DNA of 64,000 nt from Hyphomonadaceae bacterium (GTDB taxonomy: Bacteria > Pseudomonadota > Alphaproteobacteria > Caulobacterales > Maricaulaceae). The position numbers and the translations under genes are program-made. The stretch covers positions 1 through 64,000 of the forward strand of contig JABDMW010000024.1 of NCBI GenBank assembly GCA_013001295.1, written 5' to 3'. Each line of letters begins with the position of its first letter. Within the stretch, counting starts at the first letter, position 1. Positions 56,074 through 64,000 of this stretch are shown piece by piece. The notes beneath the pieces were generated by a model. The model saw only the letters and a program-made list of their open reading frames with translations. It did no database searches and was not told the origin of the DNA.

Positions 56074-58164
56074 TTAGTGAGCCAGGATCGCCAGCATCAG
56101 CAATGCGATGATATTTGTAATCTTGATCATCGGATTGACCGCTGGACCAGCTGTATCCTTGTACGGGTCACCAACAGTGTCACCGGTCACGGAAGCTTTA
56201 TGGGCTTCTGAACCTTTACCACCGTGATTACCATCTTCGATATATTTCTTGGCATTGTCCCAAGCACCACCGCCGGCTGTCATCGACAGGGCAACGAACA
56301 GGCCGGTCACAATCACACCCAAGAGCATCGCGCCAAGTGCGGCCAATGCCTGTTCCATGCCTGCCATGGTTTTGACAGCGAAGAACAGAACGATCGGAGC
56401 CAGGATTGGCAAGAGCGATGGCTTGATCATCTCTTTGATGGCTGCGCCGGTCAGAAGATCAACCGCCTTGGCATAGTCCGGGCGAGATGTGCCTTTCATG
56501 ATACCAGGATCAGCTTTGAACTGACGGCGAACTTCTTCAACAATTGCACCCGCAGCACGACCGACTGATTGCATGGCCCACGCACCAAACAGGTATGGCA
56601 AGAGACCACCAATAAACAGGCCGACAATCACATAAGGATTGGTCAGCGAGAAGTCAGCCACAAGACCTGTCAGCGCATTGTCCGGCTGTGCCGAGAAATA
56701 CTCGATGTCTTTGTAATAGGCTGCGAAGAGAACGAGAGCACCGAGACCCGCAGAGCCAATAGCATAGCCTTTGGTCACCGCTTTGGTCGTATTGCCCACC
56801 GCATCAAGTGCATCTGTTGTCTTGCGAACTTCTGGCTCGAGTTCGGCCATTTCCGCAATACCACCCGCATTGTCGGTCACAGGACCGAAAGCGTCGAGCG
56901 CAACGATCATACCGGCAACGCCGAGCATAGCCGTAACCGCGATCGCAATACCGTAAAGTCCGGCCAGCGAAAATGTTGTGATAATACCGAAGACAATGAT
57001 CAGAACCGGAATGGCTGTTGCTTCCATAGAGACCGCTAGGCCCTGGATAACATTGGTCCCGTGTCCGGATTCAGACGCAGCGGCTACAGACTTAACCGGG
57101 CGGAAACTTACGCCCGTATAGTATTCTGTGACCACAACAATTGCGCCGGTAATGATCAGACCAATAACGGAACAAATAAACAAGTCCTGTCCTGAGAAAG
57201 CCGTGCCTGCGATGTCGCCAAAGCCGAGCATATAGTGTGTCACACCGGCGATTGCTGCTGCGGATAAAACACCTGTTGCAATCAAGCCTTTATACAGCGC
57301 GCCCATGACGTTGGTTGAGCCTTTGCCCAAACGAACGAAATAGGTTCCGATAATAGACGTGACGATACACGCGGCTGCGATCCCCATTGGATACAAGGCC
57401 AGAGACCCGACCGTACCAAATAGAATTGAACCCAAAACCATAGTCGCGGCGATTGTCACCACATAGGTTTCAAACAAATCAGCGGCCATACCAGCACAGT
57501 CCCCAACATTATCACCAACATTATCAGCAATTGTTGCCGGGTTGCGGGGATCATCTTCCGGGATACCCGCTTCGACTTTACCGACCAAATCGCCGCCAAC
57601 GTCCGCACCTTTAGTAAAGATGCCGCCGCCGAGACGGGCAAATACGGAAATCAAAGAAGCACCGAGAGACAGTGATACGAGACCGTCAATAACGCCGCGT
57701 TCGTCTGCACCCATTGGACCGGTCAACATCATGTAATAAACGGACAGACCAAGCAGCGCCAGACCGGCGACTAGCATGCCTGTGATGGCGCCGGCTTTAA
57801 AGGCAATATCAAGACCAGCGCCTAAGCTTTTGCGTGAGGCTTCGGTTGTCCGGACATTGGCCTGAACAGACACCAACATGCCGACATAGCCTGCAAGACC
57901 TGACAGAACAGCGCCGATGACAAAGCCAACAGGCGCGATGGCGTTTTTAAACAGAACAAACAATAAAATGGCGACCACAACACCGACAACGGCGATGGTC
58001 TTATATTGTTTGGCGAGATAGGCTTTCGCGCCTTCCTGAATCGCACCCGCGATTTCATTCATGCGTTCATTGCCGGTTGAGGCTTTCATAAGCCCCGCAC
58101 GGGTAACTATCCCGTAAAGTACCGCGAGCAGGCCTGCCCCGATAATTAGATAAAGAGTATTCAC
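56074..58164 (-). CDS. hppA: Proton-translocating membrane pyrophosphatase, K+-independent type
   Basis: The 696-residue protein is a 16-helix proton pump driven by pyrophosphate hydrolysis. The catalytic loops are visible: [40 protein letters not shown] and [32 protein letters not shown] has Lys at the position that is Ala in potassium-dependent enzymes, so this pump is likely K+-independent. The start is a GTG with GGGAGAG upstream. It shares its neighbourhood with soluble pyrophosphatase ppa. Confidence 0.94.
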   Translation of the reverse strand: MNTLYLIIGAGLLAVLYGIVTRAGLMKASTGNERMNEIAGAIQEGAKAYLAKQYKTIAVVGVVVAILLFVLFKNAIAPVGFVIGAVLSGLAGYVGMLVSVQANVRTTEASRKSLGAGLDIAFKAGAITGMLVAGLALLGLSVYYMMLTGPMGADERGVIDGLVSLSLGASLISVFARLGGGIFTKGADVGGDLVGKVEAGIPEDDPRNPATIADNVGDNVGDCAGMAADLFETYVVTIAATMVLGSILFGTVGSLALYPMGIAAACIVTSIIGTYFVRLGKGSTNVMGALYKGLIATGVLSAAAIAGVTHYMLGFGDIAGTAFSGQDLFICSVIGLIITGAIVVVTEYYTGVSFRPVKSVAAASESGHGTNVIQGLAVSMEATAIPVLIIVFGIITTFSLAGLYGIAIAVTAMLGVAGMIVALDAFGPVTDNAGGIAEMAELEPEVRKTTDALDAVGNTTKAVTKGYAIGSAGLGALVLFAAYYKDIEYFSAQPDNALTGLVADFSLTNPYVIVGLFIGGLLPYLFGAWAMQSVGRAAGAIVEEVRRQFKADPGIMKGTSRPDYAKAVDLLTGAAIKEMIKPSLLPILAPIVLFFAVKTMAGMEQALAALGAMLLGVIVTGLFVALSMTAGGGAWDNAKKYIEDGNHGGKGSEAHKASVTGDTVGDPYKDTAGPAVNPMIKITNIIALLMLAILAH

Positions 58165-58221
58165 TTGATCTCTCCCTCATTATTAGACGCTCTTTGATGA
58201 GTGTCCGTTGATTAAATGAAG

Positions 58222-58301
58222 TTGGCCGTGCTTGATCCGCACGCTTCCCCTCGCGATTAGTGAGATTGGCCGTATTTTCGAAAAATACGCTTCCCCTCGC
58301 G
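58222..58301 (-). repeat. Two tandem hairpin units in the hppA leader
   Basis: Two units of 34 and 36 bases (58222-58255 and 58266-58301) share eight bases on one side (TTGGCCGT) and fifteen on the other (ACGCTTCCCCTCGCG), while the centres differ in sequence. In both, the centre extends the flanking CGT/ACG pairing: GC/GC around a 7-base loop in one, ATTTT/AAAAT around three bases in the other. Paired variation of this kind points to selection on structure. In hppA orientation each reads CGCGAGGGGAAGCGT, stem-loop, ACGGCCAA. They lie 58-140 bases before the hppA start. Confidence 0.7.
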
Positions 58302-58312
58302 TGATGGGGGGC

Positions 58313-58340
58313 AAAGTAACGTCATTCCGCGAGGAATCAA
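58313..58340 (-). promoter_or_regulatory. Candidate hppA promoter
   Basis: On the reverse strand TTGATT (58340-58335) and TACTTT (58318-58313) are spaced by 16 bases. A start near 58306 would place both tandem hairpin units within the first 90 nucleotides of the hppA leader. Confidence 0.45.
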
Positions 58341-58377
58341 GGGAGAATTAAGGAAAGATAAAGGGTGAAAAAATGGC

Positions 58378-58902
58378 CTATTTTGCGGCTTTGACCCCGG
58401 CTCTGATCAAGGCTTCGGCCTTTTCTTTGCCTTCCCAACCCAGGACTTTGACCCATTTATTGTCTTCAAGGTCTTTATAATGGTCAAAGAAATGCGAGAT
58501 CCGCTTGAGCATGATTTCCGGCATATCCGTGTGGGTTTCAACTTTGTCATAGAAACGGGTGAGGCTATGATGGGGGACGGCGAGGATTTTCTCATCAATC
58601 CCGGCTTCATCTTCCATCATCAACACGCCGATCGGACGGGCCCGAACGACCGCACCCGGCACCAAAGCCCGATTGCCATAGACCAAAACATCTGTCGGGT
58701 CCCCGTCGTCGGACAAAGTGTGGGGGATGAAGCCATAATTACATGGATAGCGCATGGATGTGTACAGGAAACGATCAACAAACATGGCACCAGAGGCCTT
58801 GTCCATTTCGTATTTGATCGGTTCACCGCCCAAAGGCACTTCAATAATCACATTGATATCGGTGGGCGGGTTTTCACCCGCTGGGATTTTTGACATATCC
58901 AT
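58378..58902 (-). CDS. ppa: Inorganic pyrophosphatase (soluble, family I)
   Basis: The 174-residue enzyme hydrolyses pyrophosphate to phosphate. Family I motifs are [40 protein letters not shown] and the metal-binding DEAGIDEKI. It lies immediately upstream of hppA on the same strand, separated by 213 bases that contain the candidate promoter and the tandem hairpins. Having both pyrophosphate-consuming enzymes adjacent is notable. Confidence 0.96.
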   Translation of the reverse strand: MDMSKIPAGENPPTDINVIIEVPLGGEPIKYEMDKASGAMFVDRFLYTSMRYPCNYGFIPHTLSDDGDPTDVLVYGNRALVPGAVVRARPIGVLMMEDEAGIDEKILAVPHHSLTRFYDKVETHTDMPEIMLKRISHFFDHYKDLEDNKWVKVLGWEGKEKAEALIRAGVKAAK

Positions 58903-58991
58903 GGTTTGGCCCTTTCAAATTTCGCCACATACCTAGCGGAATTGGGGTTTAGATCAACCGTCTTTATCACATATTCAATGCGACGTATTGT

Positions 58992-59615
58992 TTAATGTCC
59001 GCCTGCAAGTATGATGGCTGCGCCACCGGCGATGATCATGACACTGCCGACGATCAGATTGAATATTCGGGCTGCACGCGGCGAGGTCAGTTTTGCGCGG
59101 ATGAAACGGCCAAAGCCCGCATAAATGGCCAAGCCATTGAGCTCTAAAATCGTCAATGTCGTGATCATGATCAGAAATTGCGGCGGGATTGAGCGGCTTG
59201 TGTCAAAGAATGTCGGGAGAATGCCGGCGAAGGTAACCAATGCCAAAGGGTTTGAGCTTTGAAGCGCTAAGCCCTTAAAATAGAGTTTGCGCCTTGGCGG
59301 TACATCTTGATCGATTTTCGTCATCCGGTCGGTTGGACCGAAAATGGTTGAGAGGCCGAGCCAAAGAATAATAGTAAAGCCAACGATCCGTAGACCTGTG
59401 AAAGCTTGCGGGTAGGTGGCGGCCAGTGCGGCCGCGCCGCTGGCCGCCAGGATCAGCCAAAAGACATTGGACGAGGCAACTCCAAGCGCTGCCATCATGG
59501 CAGGCTTAAACCCGTAGCGGAATGAGGAAGCGAGGACCAACAAAACGGCCGGTCCGGGCGTTAATCCGCCGACAAAGAACAGCGCGACGAGGGCCAGCCA
59601 AAGCTCAAACGCCAT
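58992..59615 (-). CDS. LysE/RhtB-family exporter
   Basis: The 207-residue protein has about six membrane helices and the family start FVGGLTPGPAVLLVLASSFR, YGFKPAMMAALGVASSNVFW and a second amphipathic KGLALQSSNPLALVTFAGIL. Such proteins export amino acids or homoserine lactones. It is 17 bases downstream of argG on the same strand, so export of arginine or a related amino acid is plausible but not shown. Confidence 0.88.
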   Translation of the reverse strand: MAFELWLALVALFFVGGLTPGPAVLLVLASSFRYGFKPAMMAALGVASSNVFWLILAASGAAALAATYPQAFTGLRIVGFTIILWLGLSTIFGPTDRMTKIDQDVPPRRKLYFKGLALQSSNPLALVTFAGILPTFFDTSRSIPPQFLIMITTLTILELNGLAIYAGFGRFIRAKLTSPRAARIFNLIVGSVMIIAGGAAIILAGGH

Positions 59616-59632
59616 AGGGTAGGTCTTTCGAC

Positions 59633-60859
59633 TTAAGAGTTTTTGCCGGCTTTGCGATCGCGGGCTTTTAAGAGGCGCAGGCGCAAGGCGTTGATCTTGA
59701 TGAATCCGCCCGCATCAGCCTGATCATATACATCGTCTTCTTCAAATGTGACATGTTCCTGCGAATACAAAGAATAGGGAGAACTCCGCCCGACAATATC
59801 CACATTGCCTTTATAGAGTTTCAGGCGCACCGATCCCGTGACCAATTCCTGGCTCTTATCGATAGCAGCTTGCAACATTTCACGCTCAGGGGAGTACCAG
59901 TATCCATTGTAAACGAGCTCGGCATATTTTGGCATCAATTCGTCTTTGAGATGCATGGCACCCTTATCCATGGTGATTTGTTCAATGCCGCGATGGGCCA
60001 TCAGGAGGACGGTGCCGCCGGGCGTTTCATAAATGCCGCGGGATTTCATACCGACATAGCGGTTTTCCAGCAGATCCAACCGACCTATACCGTTGGCACC
60101 GCCGAGTTCATTGAGCTTGGTCAGGATCGTTGCCGGGCTCATTTCTTCGCCGTCAATACCGACCGCGTCACCGCGCTCAAATTCAACCGTGATATAGGTC
60201 GGCTTGTCAGGTGCTTCTTCCGGCGAAACCGTGCGCTGATAGACAAATTCCGGTGCTTCGTCCGCCGGGTCTTCCAAGGCCTTGCCTTCAGATGAAGTGT
60301 GCAAAAGATTGGCATCAACCGAGAAGGGCGCTTCCCCGCGCTTGTCTTTGGCGATTTCGATGCCGTGCTTTTCGGCATATTCAATCAGCTTGGTGCGGGA
60401 GTTGAGATCCCACTCGCGCCAGGGCGCGATCACTTTGATGTCGGGATCCAGGGCATAATAGCCAAGCTCGAAGCGGACCTGGTCATTGCCTTTACCGGTT
60501 GCGCCGTGACAGACAGCGTCCGCGCCGACTTGGTGGGCAATTTCGATTTGCCGTTTTGAAATCAATGGCCGGGCGATTGACGTGCCGAGCAAATAAAGCC
60601 CTTCATAAAGTGCATTAGCCCGGAACATGGGAAACACGAAATCGCGAACAAATTCTTCGCGCAAATCATCAATGAAAATTTCCTTGATACCTTGGGCTTC
60701 GGCCTTTTTGCGGGCCGGTTCTAATTCTTCGCCTTGGCCTAGATCAGCGGTGAAGGTAACGACTTCGCAGCCTTTTTCCTCCTGCAACCATTTCAGAATA
60801 ATCGATGTGTCCAATCCGCCGGAATAGGCCAGGACAACTTTTTTCGGATGTGCAGCCAT
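59633..60859 (-). CDS. argG: Argininosuccinate synthase
   Basis: The 408-residue ATP-dependent ligase joins citrulline and aspartate. Its ATP-pyrophosphatase loop [34 protein letters not shown], and YTYEGT-type [20 protein letters not shown] block are present. Length is standard. It is followed on the same strand by the LysE-type exporter, and is divergent from the MscS channel gene. Confidence 0.97.
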   Translation of the reverse strand: MAAHPKKVVLAYSGGLDTSIILKWLQEEKGCEVVTFTADLGQGEELEPARKKAEAQGIKEIFIDDLREEFVRDFVFPMFRANALYEGLYLLGTSIARPLISKRQIEIAHQVGADAVCHGATGKGNDQVRFELGYYALDPDIKVIAPWREWDLNSRTKLIEYAEKHGIEIAKDKRGEAPFSVDANLLHTSSEGKALEDPADEAPEFVYQRTVSPEEAPDKPTYITVEFERGDAVGIDGEEMSPATILTKLNELGGANGIGRLDLLENRYVGMKSRGIYETPGGTVLLMAHRGIEQITMDKGAMHLKDELMPKYAELVYNGYWYSPEREMLQAAIDKSQELVTGSVRLKLYKGNVDIVGRSSPYSLYSQEHVTFEEDDVYDQADAGGFIKINALRLRLLKARDRKAGKNS

Positions 60860-61018
60860 ATCGGGCCCCTCGTATATTTCACTTAACTCAGGGCTTTACT
60901 TTCTCTGGAACGCCTTGACCAGTCCTTAATTAGCAATAATTGACCTCCTCTTTGATAGGTATTTGGGTTTACAAAGGCTGTTCGCGACTTTAGAAAGCCC
61001 GAGACTTTTGGGGATACA

Positions 61019-62446
61019 ATGTCACAGCAAGCTGAACAAGAAACACCGCAAACGGAAGATCAGCCGATACCGGAAACCGCACGACCTACTGAAACGGCGC
61101 AGGACATTGCTACGACTCCGGTCACTGAGACTGAAAGCACCGGATTTTCAATTCCAACCAGCCCTGATGAATTCAAAGAGATATTCGCGAACGTCGGCGG
61201 ACAAATACTGGATTGGCTGCAAAGTCCGGCATTTCTGGCGCAAGTTGGCGCTGTCGTTATCGGCTATATTCTCGCCAAATTTATCACGCGTATGCTCCTT
61301 AAAAAAATAGAGTTTTTTAAAGACGAACCGAAAGACGGTAAATTTCTCAAATTGCGCCAAATCGGATACTCCCTACGCGATCTGATTTTCCCTGCTGTTC
61401 TCATCGCTCTTTATGCGGTGTGCTCGCCCGCCTTAAAAGGTGTGGATGTGCTGGGGCAGGACTGGCTCGTCAAAATCGCCCAAGGGCTGGCAGTCGTCTT
61501 CCTCCTCTACACAGCCATTAAGCGTTTTATCAAACATCCGCTGGTGCAGAAAGCGGTCATGTGGATCGCAATTCCTGTAGCAATGCTCAAAGTCTTTGGC
61601 AAATACAACGCTTTTCGTAGCTTCCTGCAAGAAGACGCACTGTTGGAACTTGGCGAAATCAGTATCCCGGCCTGGACAATAATCAATTTACTTATTTTTG
61701 GTGCGATCTTGTTCTGGATCGGCCGCGTGTCCAACAATCGAGGTAAAGACGCCATCCGCAGTCAAGACAGCCTCGACGTGGCCACGAAAGAGGTCTTCGC
61801 AAAAATATTTGAGCTTTTCGTATTTATGGTCTTGTTTGTTCTATTGATGAGCATAGCGGGGATTCCTTTAACATCTCTACTTCTCTTGGGCGGGCCACTC
61901 ATGCTCGGTATCGGTCTGGGCTTGCAACCGATCGCGGCAAATTTTGTTTCCGGTATGATCCTCCTGCTCGATCGCACGCTGAAGATCGGTGATTTTGTCG
62001 AATTGCCGGATGGTAAGCAGGGCTATGTGGAAGCGATGAATATGCGCTCAGCGACCATTGAAACAACGGATGGCAAAGATATTATGGTGCCCAATGTCAC
62101 CTTCATCGAAGAAGCATATGAAAATTGGACGCACAAAGATCCGCGCCAACGCTATGAAGTTTATTTCTCTGTCGCCTATGATACCGATCTAGATAAACTC
62201 GAAGACATTGTTATTCCTGCGGTCTCCAAACATCCGTTGGTCTTACAGGAACCGGAAAAACCGGATCTAGAGCTGAGGGATTTTGGCGATTTTGGCATTA
62301 ATTTTGCTGTTGAGTTCTGGGTCGAAGGTATTGATGACGGGGTAAACAAATTCACGTCAGATCTCAATTTCATCATCTGGCGAACGCTGAAGAAACACGG
62401 TGTTGTCATGCCGCTTCCACAACGCGAAGTTCGCAACATCAAATAA
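61019..62446 (+). CDS. MscS-family mechanosensitive channel
   Basis: The 475-residue protein has an acidic, Thr/Glu/Pro-rich N-terminal region (about 1-55), about four to five membrane segments, and the MscS core: the pore helix LLLGGPLMLGIGLGLQPIAA with Gly/Ala packing, then NFVSGMILLLDRTLKIGDFV and the C-terminal beta domain with GYVEAMNMRSATIETTDGKD and IMVPN. MscS channels release solutes after osmotic downshock. It is convergent with the penicillin acylase family gene, two bases apart. Confidence 0.93.
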   Translation: MSQQAEQETPQTEDQPIPETARPTETAQDIATTPVTETESTGFSIPTSPDEFKEIFANVGGQILDWLQSPAFLAQVGAVVIGYILAKFITRMLLKKIEFFKDEPKDGKFLKLRQIGYSLRDLIFPAVLIALYAVCSPALKGVDVLGQDWLVKIAQGLAVVFLLYTAIKRFIKHPLVQKAVMWIAIPVAMLKVFGKYNAFRSFLQEDALLELGEISIPAWTIINLLIFGAILFWIGRVSNNRGKDAIRSQDSLDVATKEVFAKIFELFVFMVLFVLLMSIAGIPLTSLLLLGGPLMLGIGLGLQPIAANFVSGMILLLDRTLKIGDFVELPDGKQGYVEAMNMRSATIETTDGKDIMVPNVTFIEEAYENWTHKDPRQRYEVYFSVAYDTDLDKLEDIVIPAVSKHPLVLQEPEKPDLELRDFGDFGINFAVEFWVEGIDDGVNKFTSDLNFIIWRTLKKHGVVMPLPQREVRNIK

Positions 62447-62448
62447 AA

Positions 62449-64000
62449 TTACGGGTTTTGCGGGCTATAGGTTCGGCTCGCATTAGCTTCAATTTCGCTG
62501 CGGGATCGCACAGCTTTTCGCCATTTCCGGTTCACAAACATCTCTGCCTGATCGCTATAGTGTTCAGACGTTGTATCGAGTGTAGCGCTGCCAAATTGAT
62601 GAATGACATCTGCATTCATCTTGCCATTTGCGTCCCATTCAACAAGGGCAATCCAGGTATCTCCTGCATTGGCGCGTAGTTTGCCGTCCTTTCCGATAGC
62701 AGCCGGATAGATGGCCCGCAACACATCCGGGGCCCCGTCAATCGGAAGATCAACATCGCCGCGGACAAATCGATTTAATTCGCCCCATTCCGGGTCAATA
62801 CGGCCATACTGGGTCATTAAATAATCGACGGCAAACCGAAAGGCATCCGTCGGCTCAGGCGCTTTCTCATGGGTGAATTTTTCCATGATCGCTTTCATGG
62901 CCGTTAAGGCCCCCAGTGCGGCATGCCGGTTTGCTGATTCGGTATCCATATTCCAGGCCCGTAAATGATCGGCGGCCTTTTGCATATCTGGCTCGGCGCT
63001 CCAGTCATGCGCGAGAACGGCCTGCATAACTTCCGCCGCTTGCGATTTCGCGGAATACGCATTGTCAAATTTAATTCTGAGAAGCTCGTCTCGATCAATC
63101 AGTTTTGCCGGATCGGTCAACTCCATCAAGCGTAGCGAACGATTGGTTTGGTTGGTTTGCAATCCCAATGTTTTGGGCAATTCTGTCGCGATTAAATTGT
63201 CGGGCCCGTCCGTAGCGTGGGTCGGTGCATTATTGGCATTGTAGATCAAGCCGCTGACCGGATTAAACAGTTTCGGAACGTCAGAAAATGGCCGGTAGCC
63301 ATCCCAGATTAAATCAGCCCGGTCCCCGGGTAGATATTTGTCCCAGTCCCACCCGCCGATCCGGTTCGGATATTGGCCATTATGAATAAACCCGATATTG
63401 GCTTTCCTGTCGCCATAGACGTAATTGATACTGGGCAGCGCATTCATCGACATGGCATTCATGAACTCGCCGATATTCTCCGAACGGTTAAGCCGGTAAT
63501 ATTGTTCGAGCTGTCGCACTTCTCCCATGCCCGCATAGCGCACGGCATAGGTGCCGTGTTTGGCTTCAATTACCGGCCCATGTCTAGAGCGCAACACTTT
63601 ACGTCTGGCTTTGAAAGCAAATGGCCCGGCGAGTTTCACACGGATTATTTTGGTGTAAATTTCAAAATCGTGCCAGGCATCGTCGAGCTTATACTGGGTG
63701 CTATTATCCGGGTGGCGGGTGAGTTGGTAGACATCGGCCAGATCCTGTTCGCTGACCGTATTGGCCCACCCAAGATGATCATTAAATCCGTGCAGGATAA
63801 TAGGGGTACCCGGGAACAGGCCGCCGCTCATATTCCACCCCTCATCGGATACAAGGTGGGCTTCATACCAAGCGACGGGCCCGGTCATCGGTTGGTGTGA
63901 ATTGATCATCAACCGGGTCACGCCGTCGCCGGAGCGTTTGGGCGCCACGGCTATGGCATTGGAGCCGCGCTTGGTCAGCGATTGAGGTGCGGCATGCCAG
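62449..64000 (-). CDS. Penicillin acylase family protein (5' partial)
   Basis: The frame continues past the window end, so the alpha chain and signal sequence are not seen. The catalytic beta-chain N-terminus is visible: the nucleophile Ser is the TCC at 63963-63961 in the motif RGSNAIAVAPKRSG, equivalent to GSNxWAV of penicillin acylases. Downstream are MINSHQPMTGPVAWYEAHLV, GLFPGTPIILHGFNDHLGW and NANNAPTHATD. Members cleave amide bonds of beta-lactams or acyl homoserine lactones; substrate cannot be told here. An in-frame GTG at 63948 is an internal codon, not a start. Confidence 0.9.
   Translation of the reverse strand, partial: WHAAPQSLTKRGSNAIAVAPKRSGDGVTRLMINSHQPMTGPVAWYEAHLVSDEGWNMSGGLFPGTPIILHGFNDHLGWANTVSEQDLADVYQLTRHPDNSTQYKLDDAWHDFEIYTKIIRVKLAGPFAFKARRKVLRSRHGPVIEAKHGTYAVRYAGMGEVRQLEQYYRLNRSENIGEFMNAMSMNALPSINYVYGDRKANIGFIHNGQYPNRIGGWDWDKYLPGDRADLIWDGYRPFSDVPKLFNPVSGLIYNANNAPTHATDGPDNLIATELPKTLGLQTNQTNRSLRLMELTDPAKLIDRDELLRIKFDNAYSAKSQAAEVMQAVLAHDWSAEPDMQKAADHLRAWNMDTESANRHAALGALTAMKAIMEKFTHEKAPEPTDAFRFAVDYLMTQYGRIDPEWGELNRFVRGDVDLPIDGAPDVLRAIYPAAIGKDGKLRANAGDTWIALVEWDANGKMNADVIHQFGSATLDTTSEHYSDQAEMFVNRKWRKAVRSRSEIEANASRTYSPQNP

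Noticed and set aside
58222-58301. Assignment of the hppA tandem hairpins to the fluoride (crcB) or guanidine-II (mini-ykkC) riboswitch
   Set aside because: Fluoride riboswitches are known near pyrophosphatase genes, but their conserved core is not seen. Mini-ykkC needs ACGR loops, whereas the loops here are GGATCAA and TCG. The match is only in the tandem layout.
1-64000. CRISPR arrays, insertion sequences, prophage or integrase attachment at the tRNA-Gly
   Set aside because: No spaced direct-repeat array, transposase, integrase or duplicated tRNA end was seen, and the genes on both sides are ordinary chromosomal ones.

Overview
The window reads as ordinary chromosome of an alphaproteobacterium with roughly balanced GC, plausibly a marine stalked or budding relative of Caulobacterales, Hyphomonadales or Maricaulales. 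The clues are the truB-rpsO-pnp order, the cpa/tad pilus operon in Caulobacter-like order, Lon-substrate-domain/Trm112/thioredoxin clustering, an Ior-type molybdoenzyme and a TonB-dependent receptor beside glycoside hydrolases. No prophage, insertion sequence or CRISPR array was seen. The taxonomic placement is inference from gene content only.

Layout: 1-2900 is the end of truB, then rpsO and pnp with two clean terminators. 2900-9325 holds an HTH-TPR regulator facing a small secreted protein, a Ubi-type FAD hydroxylase with an ArsC-like protein, and a reverse-strand operon of ProX-like editing protein, TrxA, a CnoX-like thioredoxin-TPR protein, a LON substrate-binding protein and Trm112. A tRNA-Gly(GCC) follows. 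9573-14204 is an Lrp regulator divergent from a cytosine-permease-like transporter, a hydantoinase/oxoprolinase-type enzyme and a DUF917 protein. A TPR-sulfotransferase follows. 15954-24315 is a galactoside locus: TonB receptor, SSS symporter, GH42 and GH36.

24338-37337 is the most interesting region. It encodes inositol-3-phosphate synthase, a CDP-alcohol phosphatidyltransferase and a CTP:inositol-1-phosphate cytidylyltransferase that is fused to a complete glycerophosphodiesterase. The last is translationally coupled to an MMPL/RND exporter and a Wzx-like flippase. A phospholipase-D-family protein and an Ior-type molybdenum oxidoreductase lie between them. Together these suggest a CDP-inositol route to an inositol phosphodiester, probably a membrane lipid with transport and head-group recycling.

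38239-45079 is a complete histidine operon: a TrpR-like regulator, then hisG, hisD, a hisC-hisB fusion, hisH, hisA, hisF and hisIE. It follows the enterobacterial gene order with enterobacterial-looking proteins, but HisC is fused directly to the HisB dehydratase and the histidinol-phosphatase domain is absent. The 0.9-kb gap in front of it contains a candidate structured small RNA. 45236-53152 is the tad/cpa pilus machine, with a very small CpaD-position lipoprotein and a short CpaE.

53149-64000 is mostly housekeeping: rpe, fbp, ogt, a RibD-like reductase, a proton-pumping pyrophosphatase, soluble pyrophosphatase, a LysE-type exporter, argG, an MscS channel and a penicillin-acylase-family protein cut by the window end. 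The leader of the pumping pyrophosphatase carries two tandem hairpin units with conserved flanks and different but still self-complementary centres, a candidate undescribed RNA motif.
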